A stretch of 64,000 nucleotides of DNA from Tritrichomonas foetus. Lineage: Eukaryota; Parabasalia; Tritrichomonadida; Tritrichomonadidae. Below, in pieces: positions 18,986 to 28,155 of this stretch. Both the position numbers and the translations under genes were made by a program. A model generated the notes under the pieces. It had not been told where the DNA came from and did not search any database. It saw nothing but the letters and a program-made list of their open reading frames with translations. Within the stretch, counting starts at the first letter, position 1. Each line of letters begins with the position of its first letter. Where the stretch lies: contig MLAK01001326.1 in assembly GCA_001839685.1 (NCBI GenBank), positions 12,725 to 76,724 on the forward strand, written 5' to 3'.

Positions 18986-19483
18986 ATGTCAAAACCAGAT
19001 ATTCAAGCAATCCTCAACGATCGTAACATAGTTTTTGTCGATACATACCTAGAACAATTTCCAAAAGATTCAAACGAATATAAACTTCTTCATGTCTTTT
19101 CATATGGAACATGGAATGATTACCTCGCACTCGAAAAATCATTACCAGCAAACCTAAAAATTGACGTAAAGAGTGAAGCCGCAAACAAACTGAAAAAGTT
19201 GACTCTTTTGACACTATTCGCCAACCAAAAAAAAATATCTTTTAGTACTTTACTTACAGAACTATCAATTGATAATCCAGACGATCTCGAAGATTTAGTT
19301 GTCGATTTGCTTGGTATGGAACTCATCGAAGCCAAAATCGATGAATCAACAAAAACAATAATTTGCACACGCGCTTGCGCACGCTGTGTTCCAAACGATA
19401 AAGAAGCTATTGACAATATTATTAAGAAAATCAGCGGAATTAGAGGCCGTATTTCTGAGGCGTTGAAAATTGCATCTTCATAA
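18986..19483 (+). CDS. CSN7: COP9 signalosome subunit 7 (PCI domain)
   Basis: A 165-residue protein with the PCI-domain pattern of COP9 signalosome subunit 7. Key segments are LLHVFSYGTWNDYLAL, KLKKLTLLTLFANQKKISFSTLL and DLEDLVVDLLGMELIEAKID, which match the CSN7 order (YGT..DY, KL..LT...LA....I.Y..LL, ..LEDL.I......I.GK.D) closely. The COP9 signalosome removes NEDD8 from cullins and so controls cullin-RING ubiquitin ligases; CSN7 is a scaffold subunit. The protein is shorter than animal CSN7 (about 220-275) because the C-terminal tail is reduced to a short coiled segment. The start is the first ATG and fits the family. Confidence 0.85.
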   Translation: MSKPDIQAILNDRNIVFVDTYLEQFPKDSNEYKLLHVFSYGTWNDYLALEKSLPANLKIDVKSEAANKLKKLTLLTLFANQKKISFSTLLTELSIDNPDDLEDLVVDLLGMELIEAKIDESTKTIICTRACARCVPNDKEAIDNIIKKISGIRGRISEALKIASS

Positions 19484-19914
19484 ATGATAATTTTTTTCCC
19501 TTCTACTTTTCTTCATTCTCATATTTTTATTTTAAACACTTTTATTATATATGGCATTCTTTCGAATTTCTGAAGTGATTTGGATTACTAAAAATATGAG
19601 ATTTTTTTCGGTAACAATAATTCCTAGAAATAATCACGCAAGTAATGATATGATTTCAAAAAATGAGTGAATAACCAGTTTTCATATCGGAACTTTCGAT
19701 TTTTGGATATTGGTTTCATGATTTTTCTGAATGAGACTAATAATATTTCTTCTAATGAGTCACTTTTTATTCATTATATTAAATACGTAAGTGAAATGAA
19801 TCAACTACAGCTAAACCAATAGATATGAACTCGTCATAGAGTTCATTATTTTGGAAATAATGAAACAAAATTAAATAGCTATTTGGCCGTCCGAATTAAA
19901 TAACGTATAAAAAA
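19484..19914. other. Intergenic region upstream of the RING coiled-coil gene
   Basis: 431 bases. The last 90 hold two mutually exclusive hairpins (listed separately) and GGCCGTCCGAATT just before the ATG. No gene was found. Confidence 0.5.
19825..19864. promoter_or_regulatory. Two overlapping, mutually exclusive inverted repeats
   Basis: ATGAACTC (19825-19832) pairs with GAGTTCAT (19839-19846). TTCATTATTT (19842-19851) pairs with AAATAATGAA (19855-19864). The two stems share TTCAT and cannot form together. They end 50 bases before the ATG of the RING gene. Whether they act in DNA (factor binding) or RNA is unknown. Confidence 0.4.
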
Positions 19915-21333
19915 ATGACGAATCCAAACGAACCTGCGCTTTCCTCGACCGATCAAGTTATTCTTGCGAGACTTATTCGAATGCCTGGCCTAGGTGAAGA
20001 AATTCGCCAGCGAATTACCGTTTTTAAACAGAAATTTATCGATTCCACAAATCAAGTGAGAAACCAGCGAGTGATGCTTTCAAAGCTTGTCTCTGGGTAT
20101 GAAGAAAAAAGTAAAAACTGCACAATTCATAAATCCCAAATACAAATGCTTCAAGTTCAACTCGATAACGTTTTACAAGAAATCGAAGATCTTAAATTCA
20201 ATTCAGCGGAAATCCTTCAAATGCAAGATCAAATTGAAGAACAGCAGACAATTCTGGATCAAATGAATCATCTATTTGAAGAAACATTATCACAGAAAGA
20301 AAAGGCCAAAGTCAACAAGAAAAACATAAAACAGGAAATTGTCCGTACAGAAAATAATATCACACAACTTCGTGCAGCTCTCCAGGTCCAGTGGGATAAG
20401 CACTCAAACCTCACACGAACTTTACGTATTCATGAAACTCAAGGTCAGCAACTTAGACAATCAATAGATGAAACACAAAAAGCCATCACTGAAATGGAAG
20501 CAAAAGCTGAAGTATGGAGGAGAGAAAGTAATTCATCGGAACAGAGAATTGAAGATGAGATTACACAGCTTGAAAAAGAAATTGCTGATGCTGAGCAACA
20601 AATCACAGATGTTTCGAATGAAAAAAATGAAGCTATTAGTAGCTATCAACAACAAATTGCTAATTTAAATAAAGAAATAGATAGCCATAATGATAAAATT
20701 AAAGACCAAGTTCGTGAAATTGGCTCTTTAAAGGCAAAAATTGAATCTATTGTTGAAGAAACTCAGCAACTGAAAGAAAGTTCTCAATCTGATATTGAAC
20801 AACTCGAAGAAAAGAAAAAAATTTTGTGCGATCTCATGGCCCAACTTGCAGAAAGGATGGCTCTTCCAGAAACCCAAACAAAAGAAATTGCTGCATTGGA
20901 AATGGAGAATCGTGAACTGACTAAACGAAGAGATGAGTTGAAAGAATTATGGCAAAATTCAACAGATGAAGTTGAATCACTTGCTGATAAAATATCACGT
21001 GCAAGAATTGCGAAATACGATCCTGCTGCTCAAGAAGCAGCTATTAAAGAACGAATTTTAAGAGATTCTGCAATTCGTGTTCAAGAAATTGTTGATGCGG
21101 CTTCAAAATCTGTTTCGTGCGGACAATGCGGTCAATTTCTTGAAACTCCTGTAACTTTAGTTCCATGTGGTCACAGTGTTTGCTATTCGCATAAATATCA
21201 ACAAATGGAAGGTCCAATTTGTCCAGTATGCGGAGAAAGATCAGCTAGAGCATTTGTCGATAATTCTCTTGCCGTTGTTGTATCCAAATTCATGTATATT
21301 AGAGATGTTTTGATGCTTCTTGGAAATAAATAA
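19915..21333 (+). CDS. Coiled-coil RING-type protein (E3 ligase-like)
   Basis: A 472-residue protein. From about residue 25 to 390 it is a nearly continuous coiled coil (heptads rich in Gln, Glu and Lys). Residues 402-445 form a RING-type zinc finger: CGQC, then 11 residues, CGH, C, a following His, and CPVC. This C3HC-like layout is slightly unusual because one Cys of the usual second C-x2-C is a His. Coiled coil plus C-terminal RING recalls Bre1/RNF20-type histone H2B ligases, but I see no sequence that proves orthology; a general ubiquitin E3 ligase is the safe call. ATG 19915 is the first in frame. Confidence 0.75.
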   Translation: MTNPNEPALSSTDQVILARLIRMPGLGEEIRQRITVFKQKFIDSTNQVRNQRVMLSKLVSGYEEKSKNCTIHKSQIQMLQVQLDNVLQEIEDLKFNSAEILQMQDQIEEQQTILDQMNHLFEETLSQKEKAKVNKKNIKQEIVRTENNITQLRAALQVQWDKHSNLTRTLRIHETQGQQLRQSIDETQKAITEMEAKAEVWRRESNSSEQRIEDEITQLEKEIADAEQQITDVSNEKNEAISSYQQQIANLNKEIDSHNDKIKDQVREIGSLKAKIESIVEETQQLKESSQSDIEQLEEKKKILCDLMAQLAERMALPETQTKEIAALEMENRELTKRRDELKELWQNSTDEVESLADKISRARIAKYDPAAQEAAIKERILRDSAIRVQEIVDAASKSVSCGQCGQFLETPVTLVPCGHSVCYSHKYQQMEGPICPVCGERSARAFVDNSLAVVVSKFMYIRDVLMLLGNK

Positions 21334-21897
21334 ATTTTGTTTGTCTTGTATTTATAATAAACTGAAAATGAAATATACTTTAGTCTGATTTATTTTGCCC
21401 AGTATTTTATTAATGTATTTCTAGTTTATTCATTTGTTTCTAGTTTATTCATTTGTTTCTAGTTTATTCATTTGTTTCTAGTTTATTCATGTGTTTCTAG
21501 TTTATTCATGTGTTATACGTCAGAGATGGAAAATTATGTGGAAAAAATTGGTCTGTAATACCTGGAATTGAAAAATTGATTAATTCAGAATAAAAATCAT
21601 GTTGTCGAGCAAGTTTTGATGAATTTAAACACAAACTATATAGATTTTAAGTATGCTGACTCCACACCTTCCCCAGTTCATTATTTATTCTATATATATC
21701 CTGTTTTCGATTCTAAAAAGATGAGAAATCTATTACAAACTTCAAAATGATTCACATAAATTGAGAATTTTGAGAAATTCATTCGAATATCAGAAAGACC
21801 ATTTCATTACATAAAGAACTTCATCCAAAAAACAAGTTAATTATATAAATACAATTTACTTATAAATTCATTATACAACTACATAACATGATCAATT
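21334..21897. other. Convergent intergenic region with tandem repeat
   Basis: 564 bases between two convergent genes. It holds five copies of a 19-bp repeat at 21418-21512 (listed separately). The remainder is AT-rich with no recognisable gene. Confidence 0.6.
21418..21512. repeat. 19-bp tandem repeat, 5 copies
   Basis: Five consecutive copies of TTTCTAGTTTATTCATTTG (the last two with GTG in place of TTG). It is 85 bases downstream of the RING gene stop and non-coding. Confidence 0.95.
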
Positions 21898-22563
21898 TTA
21901 GTCTTCATCAAACTGCATATCATCTGAGTCATCATCATCGGGGAAGTAATTGCTGAGGTTTTGCGGTGGTGGAATTTTCCCTTTCTGTGGCGGCGGCGGA
22001 GGGGGTGGAGGAAGTGCTGCAGGTGCTGGACGAGCCTTTCTCTGGGCTGGTGGAGGAGGCGGGGAAGGAATTTCTTGATTCATCGCATCTGCCAATTCCC
22101 TCGAAAGCTCGCGCGACAAATCTCTCTGCTCTCTCTTCTTTGTTTGATGCGGTAGAGTGCTTTTCTCTTGTGCTTTGGCTGTTTGCTTTGAATTATTGGA
22201 TTTCGGAATATTGGCGGTATTTCCTTCTGTCGAAGAGGAGCGTGAGGGAGGACTTTGCCTGACTTTCCTCTGATCGTTGCTTATATTTGTAGGACGTGCG
22301 GATTGGGTGCGATATGGGTTTGATGGGCCAAGCTGTCTTTTACGCTGATCTGGTGAAATTGACTGGCGACATTTAAAGTCAGTAACTCTGTGAGAATTAT
22401 CGGCGTTGTCAAATGAATGTGGCGGCGTTGTTTGATTCGTTCGACTGTCTTGATTTTCATTTGAAATCTTTCGAACTCTTAAATCGATGTCTTGAATCAT
22501 ATCTTCCAAAGCAGAGAGTTTCGTCAAGATTTCATCAATTTTACTACATAAAATCTGATCCAT
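21898..22563 (-). CDS. Polyproline protein with coiled coil and acidic tail (possible actin regulator)
   Basis: A 221-residue protein. Residues 1-40 are a short coiled coil (MDQILCSKIDEILTKLSALEDMI...). Residues 45-165 are basic, Ser/Asn/Gln-rich and disordered. Polyproline tracts of five and eight Pro at about 172-200 and a strongly acidic C-terminus (FPDDDDSDDMQFDED) follow. Polyproline plus acidic end is typical of proteins that bind profilin/actin or Arp2/3 (WASP/WASH family), but neither a clear WH2 motif nor the acidic tryptophan is visible, so the link is only suggestive. It shares a 248-bp divergent upstream region, with a striking palindrome, with the pseudokinase gene at 22812. Confidence 0.55.
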   Translation of the reverse strand: MDQILCSKIDEILTKLSALEDMIQDIDLRVRKISNENQDSRTNQTTPPHSFDNADNSHRVTDFKCRQSISPDQRKRQLGPSNPYRTQSARPTNISNDQRKVRQSPPSRSSSTEGNTANIPKSNNSKQTAKAQEKSTLPHQTKKREQRDLSRELSRELADAMNQEIPSPPPPPAQRKARPAPAALPPPPPPPPQKGKIPPPQNLSNYFPDDDDSDDMQFDED

Positions 22564-22739
22564 GATAAGTGATGAAAAAAAGACAAATCAAATTAATTCC
22601 CATCATCAACTTTTTCCGTGTTTATTTGATCAGAGATTCAGAATAAAAGACCATATAAGTGCGGGAAAAGTTGATTTTGAATATTGTGAAATCGATAAAT
22701 GCTTATGATTTTAGATGAGATTGTAAACTATTGAATATG

Positions 22740-22790
22740 GTAAAATCCAATATTTCAATGAAATATTTCATTGAAATATTAAGATTTTAC
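22740..22790. promoter_or_regulatory. 32-bp perfect palindrome with 8-bp outer arms, 22 bases upstream of an ATG
   Basis: Positions 22749-22780 are a perfect self-complementary palindrome (16 bp per half, starting AATATTTCAATGAAAT). Outer arms GTAAAATC (22740-22747) and GATTTTAC (22783-22790) add eight more pairs after a 1/2-nt bulge. GACCGTTT (22791-22798) follows directly, then the ATG at 22812. It could be a dimer-binding operator-like site or a 5' UTR hairpin. A tiny upstream ATG at 22807 opens a three-codon out-of-frame reading across the main start. Confidence 0.65.
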
Positions 22791-22811
22791 GACCGTTTAT
22801 AAATAAATGGA

Positions 22812-25800
22812 ATGCTAAGTTTCCCGCTTTCATCTAAAGAAGTCAAAACATCATATTATTTCAAAGTGAAAGAAATTAAATCTAATGTTGTCACTCTGAT
22901 GAAGGCCAGAAAAACAGCCGAATTATTTATTTTCCAAAATAGAAATCCAGACACCAACCGACAAGATTTCAACAAACTTCTTAAAAGCTTATATTACGTG
23001 TATCATCCATCAATTTTACGACTCGAGGGCTTTTCTAATTCCAATCACAAAATCATTATTACTAAGTATATGAAAAATGGCTCATTAGCGCAAATTTGTG
23101 GATCAAAAGAAAATATATCAAAATTGACTACAACAAATCGAAGAATTATAATTTTCGGAATTGCAACTGCATTTGAATATCTTCATTGTAACAATTTATT
23201 AATGTCACCATTTGATCCATCTGATGTTATTTTATCTGATGAATATCAACCGCTGATTCAGCTTTGTAGCATATGCCAGAAAACTAAAAAGTCATCAAAA
23301 TTTTTGCCACCTGAATATTCAGCAAAAGAAACATATTCAGAAAAAACAGATGTTTTTACATTAGGTGCAATTTTGTTCGAACTTGCAACAGAAACAAATT
23401 TTGAATCAATTCAGAGTCTAAGCAGCAATGTTATGAATAACATCACTGAACTTGCAAGTACTACCATTAGATCTTGTTGTGCAGAAAATCCTTCATCTAG
23501 ACCATCATTTAGTTCAATTGTTGATAGTTTAATGAACTCTGAAGATCCTTTATTTGAAGATGAAGATATTTCCATAATCGAAAATTATACTTCAAGAAAT
23601 CTTGAATATCAACAAATGGATAAATTCAAGCTTTCGCGAAGATATAAAGAAGGAAAAGATTTACCACAGGATTTGGAAATGGCTGCTTTTTTAATGAAAG
23701 AATGTGCTGATAAGAAAAAACCTCGAGCTATGTTTTCCTACGGTAAAATGCTTTTAAATGGTGTTGGTGTAAAAGAAAATCAAGCTGAAGCTCGAAAGTA
23801 TTTGGAATTAGCTGCAGAAAATGGTTATGAAAAAGCTAAACAACAACTTATAAACCTTGACAGAAGGGAAGAGTTTGAACGACCAATTCTTATTCATGAC
23901 AAGCTCTTGAATTTTAAGACAGCAAACTATTCAGAGATAGTTAATTTTATTGTTAATGGAAATTCTGAAACGAAGGATACAGCGGCACATATTATTATAG
24001 ATTTATTAAGAATTAGACCTTTAAATATTCCAAAACTTGCTCGATTAACTTGTGATATTTGTACACGGTTCAAACCTTTTATAAGTTATATTATCGATTA
24101 TATATGTATAAACATGGATGCATTTTCTCTCGCTTTTCTCTATCAAATATATAAAAAGAAAGTGGTAAGTAACGATAATTTGATATCTGTTTGTGATAAT
24201 GTCGAGAATATTGATAACAGTATCATTCTACTTTCTTGGCTTGGTCCGGAGATTAAAGAAATTAATCCTTCAGTATTTGATAATTTAGTTAGTGAATCCG
24301 ATTTTCAATATGATGAAAAAAGATTAAAGCAAAGAAGATCAGAAAAGCATCCTAAAAATAAAATTCTTCAAACAATTTTAGCCGGAAATCCAAGTGAAAT
24401 TAAAAAATTTTCCCAAGAAGACATTAATTTTTCTGTACCAAAAGATTATTACGATCCAATTTCTTGTAAGCTTTCTGGTCAGAAAGTACACGATTATGCA
24501 GCATTCATAGGATGTTATCACGTATTTAAATTATTTGAATTTGAAGATAGTCCAACAATAGTAAAAAATGCTATTTGTGGAGGATCACTCGAAATTTTAA
24601 ACTCATTAAAAGCTTCTCATGCCGATTTTACCAATTCATTAAAAATAGCTCTTTTATATCATCAACAAGCTATTTTTGATTGGATTTTGAGAAATGGATT
24701 GGACTCATTAACTGGTGATTTGATTTTATATGCAGCAACATCAAATAATTCGCACTTTTTACTTGATTATAAATGTGATCCATTTATCACAGATTCCGAA
24801 GGTAACAGTGCTTTACACATTGCTGCTAAATATGGAAGTGTTGACTTCCTCAGAATTTTAATTGCTCTATATGAAGACATTAATTTAAATGAGATGAACG
24901 ATAATTGCGAAACTCCAATGAAAATTGCACAAATAAAAGGACACCAAAATGTTATTGATCTTCTTACTGATGCTCTTCCAGTTGACCAAAGTTGTCCACC
25001 AAGCCCGTCACCATTTGATGACTATGTCAGTAAAACAAGTGCTTTACTCGATCCAATTCCGAATATATCTAAAGACATATCCGATGATGATTTCTTGGAA
25101 TTAGAAAATGAAGTGAATAATGAATACTCCGATGAAAAGCCTTTGAATCCAAGCAGCGAATCATATGTTCAGGAATTCGATAGAAATACATTTTTGACTT
25201 CCAGTACAACCACTTCATCAAAATCACTAAATATAGAATCTAAATCTAAAATTACAGGAATTCACTTTTCTAGTGATAGTGAAAACTCATCAATGATACA
25301 ATCTGACCCATACTTACTCACATACCTTAAAGGAATAATGCCACAAAAATTATTTGAAGAAGTTCAAAAATTACAAAAGAATGGAACATATTTTAAGACC
25401 ATAGAAATTCCAGAAGGTTTGAATCGACCTTTTCAAATTACAAATGATTTTGCTGAGCTAATCATTGATGTCATTAATGAATTAGTTGATACTGATCAAC
25501 TTTATAATTATACTTATGATGGCTATATACAAAAATTGTTCTCCATGTTCAATAATGAAACTGACAAATTTAAAGAAGATTCACCACAAATGATTATTTC
25601 TCAATATCATTCAATGATTGATGATAATCAAATGCATTTAATGTTTTCCATATCCGATAAAATGTTAAAGAAGCAAGTATTTAGTGTTCTTTCAATTGGC
25701 GAACAACCAATGAGTGATTTAGAGACAACAATTATAGACTCAAATTTTGAGGATGACAGGAAAAGAAGAAATATTCCTCCTCCTCCTCCTCCAGCTTCTC

Positions 25801-26240
25801 CTCTTCAGCCAGAAAGCGTCGATTCGATATCAGAAGTTTTTCATGATGTTGATTTAGGAAATGACCATGATGTTGCTGCAGAAGAAGAAGAAGAAATAAC
25901 TCTTAAAACAAGTCAAAATATATCCTTGTTTGATGAAGAAGTTATTAAATCCGACATTAAAAATATTTTAAATGAAACCATATTTAATGATATTAAGAAA
26001 TACCAATCAGAAAGCATCTATTTTCCATTTGAAAGTGAAGAATCTAGTCCAATGGTATTATTTGTTAAGAAAATGGTTGAAATGGATTATTTGCCGGATT
26101 TTTCATATGAGGAATATATTAATCATTTACTACAAGCATATGAAGATGACCATTATGGTGCTGGATCCAATCTTATTTCTGGTGAGTTTGGATATTCCGA
26201 AGGCAATGACTCCGACCCTCTTTCAACAGATGATTTTTGA
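22812..26240 (+). CDS. Pseudokinase with Sel1 and ankyrin repeats and a duplicated C-terminal domain
   Basis: A 1142-residue protein. Residues 10-250 are a protein-kinase fold of the tyrosine-kinase-like group: the C-lobe (PPEYSAKETYSEKTDVFTLGAI..., RSCCAENPSSRPSF) is well kept, but the catalytic HRD loop reads SPFDPSDVIL and no DFG is present, so it should be inactive. Sel1-like repeats follow at about 269-346 (FSYGKMLLNGVGVKENQAEA), a helical region, then ankyrin repeats at about 555-725 (GNSALHIAAKYGSVDFLRILIA). The tail has a polyproline stretch and two related segments, about 834-920 and 1044-1112 (LFEEVQKLQKNGTYF versus IFNDIKKYQSESIYF, each ending in a YxxYIxxL motif), i.e. a duplicated unknown domain. 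A scaffold role in signalling is likely; partners are unknown. Confidence 0.8.
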   Translation: MLSFPLSSKEVKTSYYFKVKEIKSNVVTLMKARKTAELFIFQNRNPDTNRQDFNKLLKSLYYVYHPSILRLEGFSNSNHKIIITKYMKNGSLAQICGSKENISKLTTTNRRIIIFGIATAFEYLHCNNLLMSPFDPSDVILSDEYQPLIQLCSICQKTKKSSKFLPPEYSAKETYSEKTDVFTLGAILFELATETNFESIQSLSSNVMNNITELASTTIRSCCAENPSSRPSFSSIVDSLMNSEDPLFEDEDISIIENYTSRNLEYQQMDKFKLSRRYKEGKDLPQDLEMAAFLMKECADKKKPRAMFSYGKMLLNGVGVKENQAEARKYLELAAENGYEKAKQQLINLDRREEFERPILIHDKLLNFKTANYSEIVNFIVNGNSETKDTAAHIIIDLLRIRPLNIPKLARLTCDICTRFKPFISYIIDYICINMDAFSLAFLYQIYKKKVVSNDNLISVCDNVENIDNSIILLSWLGPEIKEINPSVFDNLVSESDFQYDEKRLKQRRSEKHPKNKILQTILAGNPSEIKKFSQEDINFSVPKDYYDPISCKLSGQKVHDYAAFIGCYHVFKLFEFEDSPTIVKNAICGGSLEILNSLKASHADFTNSLKIALLYHQQAIFDWILRNGLDSLTGDLILYAATSNNSHFLLDYKCDPFITDSEGNSALHIAAKYGSVDFLRILIALYEDINLNEMNDNCETPMKIAQIKGHQNVIDLLTDALPVDQSCPPSPSPFDDYVSKTSALLDPIPNISKDISDDDFLELENEVNNEYSDEKPLNPSSESYVQEFDRNTFLTSSTTTSSKSLNIESKSKITGIHFSSDSENSSMIQSDPYLLTYLKGIMPQKLFEEVQKLQKNGTYFKTIEIPEGLNRPFQITNDFAELIIDVINELVDTDQLYNYTYDGYIQKLFSMFNNETDKFKEDSPQMIISQYHSMIDDNQMHLMFSISDKMLKKQVFSVLSIGEQPMSDLETTIIDSNFEDDRKRRNIPPPPPPASPLQPESVDSISEVFHDVDLGNDHDVAAEEEEEITLKTSQNISLFDEEVIKSDIKNILNETIFNDIKKYQSESIYFPFESEESSPMVLFVKKMVEMDYLPDFSYEEYINHLLQAYEDDHYGAGSNLISGEFGYSEGNDSDPLSTDDF

Positions 26241-26757
26241 TTATAAATATTATTTTTATGACGCATTATTTTTTTGTTTGTTATCAAAACTTTTGATTTC
26301 AGTTGCTTTTATCATAAAATAATATTTTTCAAATTGAACTACGTAAAAATAAATAATATAACGACCAAAAACTCTTTTATAAAGTATATGTGCTTTTCAT
26401 GAATGAAAACAATATCTTACAAATCACTTTTCATTCAACTTCTCGAGATTCTATTGAACATCCGGATAAAATTGTATAGTTGATATAATTACAAAGAGAT
26501 AACGCATTTGATGAATAAGCAAATTTAACAGCATTAATTCCAGTTACTGCATTCCAAAGTATCTGGCCTATCTCATGAGATAAATAAAAAGAAAGATAAA
26601 GTAAAAAATGAATTGATCAAATTGGAAATCACTTCCAATGCATGTCATAAACCAATCCATATATTTTCACTATGTCAGGAATTAAGTTACAAAACATTTA
26701 TTTAATAAAAAAAAATACATTAAAAAATTATTTCAAGTGAAAATGGACCAAATAAGA
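26241..26757. other. Convergent intergenic region with a possible coding relic
   Basis: 517 bases. On the minus strand, an ATG-less reading of about 60 codons ends with TGA at 26431-26433. It contains SHEIGQILWNAVTGINAVKF, which looks protein-like, but two TGA stops precede it. It may be a gene fragment. Nothing else was recognised. Confidence 0.4.
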
Positions 26758-27258
26758 CTATTCTTGAGAAAGCAAATCATGGAAAGAATCATGCAGAATG
26801 TTTGAAATAACCGTTACTTTGTTTCCAAGTTTTTTGATGTATTCCATCATTCCATCTTCTGTAAACAAGCAGCGATGGCCTGGCGATCTGCTCCGTGACT
26901 TAGAAATAAACTTCACAAATTTTTCATATTCGTCGACACCTGGCTCGAGTTCTTGAATGGCCTCTGTCATCAAAGATGAGCCTACGACCTCCGGCCTTTT
27001 GTTCTTCATATCCTCGTAAAGAAGGCAAAGATCTATTAAATCTGGGACTGCTAAAATGTGATCTGTTCGTAATTCATTGTTAAGAAAATCATCAACATTT
27101 AAAAGCTGGGTTTCAATTTCACCAACTTGCTGTTCAAAATTTTCATTATCTCTGATAGCTTGTTCGGAATGACAGTTTCGGCGAATTTGGCGTTCGATAT
27201 TATGAATAATATCATCAAGTTCATCCATTTGGAGACCGTTTAAAATGGAAAGCCTCAT
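26758..27258 (-). CDS. Small helical hypothetical protein
   Basis: A 166-residue, almost fully helical and acidic protein of unknown family. MDELDDIIHNIERQIRRNC and ENFEQQVGEIETQLLNVDDFL suggest coiled-coil or helical-bundle packing; FISKSRSRSPGHR is a short RS-like basic patch. There is no membrane span or signal peptide. Two start codons are plausible: ATG 27258 or ATG 27228 (residue 11). The second lies just after AAACGGTC on the coding strand and may be the true one. The divergent neighbour at 27379 is an SFT2-type gene only 120 bases away. Confidence 0.6.
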   Translation of the reverse strand: MRLSILNGLQMDELDDIIHNIERQIRRNCHSEQAIRDNENFEQQVGEIETQLLNVDDFLNNELRTDHILAVPDLIDLCLLYEDMKNKRPEVVGSSLMTEAIQELEPGVDEYEKFVKFISKSRSRSPGHRCLFTEDGMMEYIKKLGNKVTVISNILHDSFHDLLSQE

Positions 27259-27378
27259 TTTTCGCGTTCATTCAATAATTCTATGTTTATATGTTCTGGA
27301 AATTCATTATTTTTGACCAAATATATATAGAAAAGTTGTCCAATAAAAGATTTTTAAAAACTTACAAAATTCGTTCCA

Positions 27379-27828
27379 ATGGCGGAGGTTTTAACACAGA
27401 TGACAGATCTTATTCACACAGATGAAGGGAATGGATGCTTCCATCTGACAATGTCAGAAAGAATTATCGGTTTTGGAATTACTGCGGCATGCGCAATTCT
27501 CGCTGGAATCCTTTCAATTGTTGCTCTTTTTATTCTGAATTTAAGAAAATTTTCTGTTCTATTTTCGGCTTCGACCCTTCTTTTCTTTGTTTCTTTGACA
27601 TTGCTGATTGGATTTAGGAGGATCTTCTCAGCATGCACAGATAAAAAGAGGCTTATTGCATCAGCATCATTAGTTGGAGGCATCTTTTTCACCCTTTTCT
27701 TCGGTGGCATCAAAAGGAGCATTATTCTTGCAATTATTGGATTGGTTGTAGAAGTTTTGTCATTCTTATATTTTGCACTTTCATACATTCCAGGTGGAGA
27801 TAGGCTATTCCATCTGCTCATATTTTAA
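27379..27828 (+). CDS. SFT2-like vesicle transport protein
   Basis: A 149-residue membrane protein of the SFT2 (SFT2D/GOT1-related) family, which helps fuse endosome-derived vesicles with the Golgi. The signature is clear: MSERIIGFGITAACAILAGIL, NLRKFSVLFSASTLLFFVS, IGFRRIFSACTDKKRLIAS and the closing LYFALSYIPGG, in the order and spacing of the family. Four membrane spans are visible at about 28-50, 60-78, 92-108 and 113-132, with both ends cytosolic. The length is normal for the family. ATG 27379 is the only sensible start. Confidence 0.9.
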   Translation: MAEVLTQMTDLIHTDEGNGCFHLTMSERIIGFGITAACAILAGILSIVALFILNLRKFSVLFSASTLLFFVSLTLLIGFRRIFSACTDKKRLIASASLVGGIFFTLFFGGIKRSIILAIIGLVVEVLSFLYFALSYIPGGDRLFHLLIF

Positions 27829-28155
27829 GCTTGATATATTTTAATAAATTTTTATATTTGTTTCATTTTTATTTTTCGAAATTTATATATATATTACTTT
27901 AAAATTAACTCTTATTCATTCGAAGATTCTCGAAAATAAATTCCCTAAATAATGAATTATTGCTTTCAAAGCGATCATTTGACCAAATCATTACTTTGAG
28001 TTCAAATTTTACCACGAAATTTATGAAATTAAAATTAACTAGACAATTGATACAAACACAATCAAACATTCACTTGTAATAAAGTCAAAGTAATAATAAT
28101 TTTAAAAAAATAAAAATAATACAGATGAATATGAGGTATCGTAAACAGTTTAATT
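27829..28155. other. Convergent intergenic region
   Basis: 327 bases between convergent genes. It holds a short TA run near 27885-27895 and AT-rich filler. No gene was recognised. Confidence 0.5.

Noticed and set aside
26431..26620. ATG-less reading with SHEIGQILWN, suggestive of a metallopeptidase
   Set aside because: The zinc motif is incomplete (HEIGQ), two stops precede it and it is only about 60 codons long.
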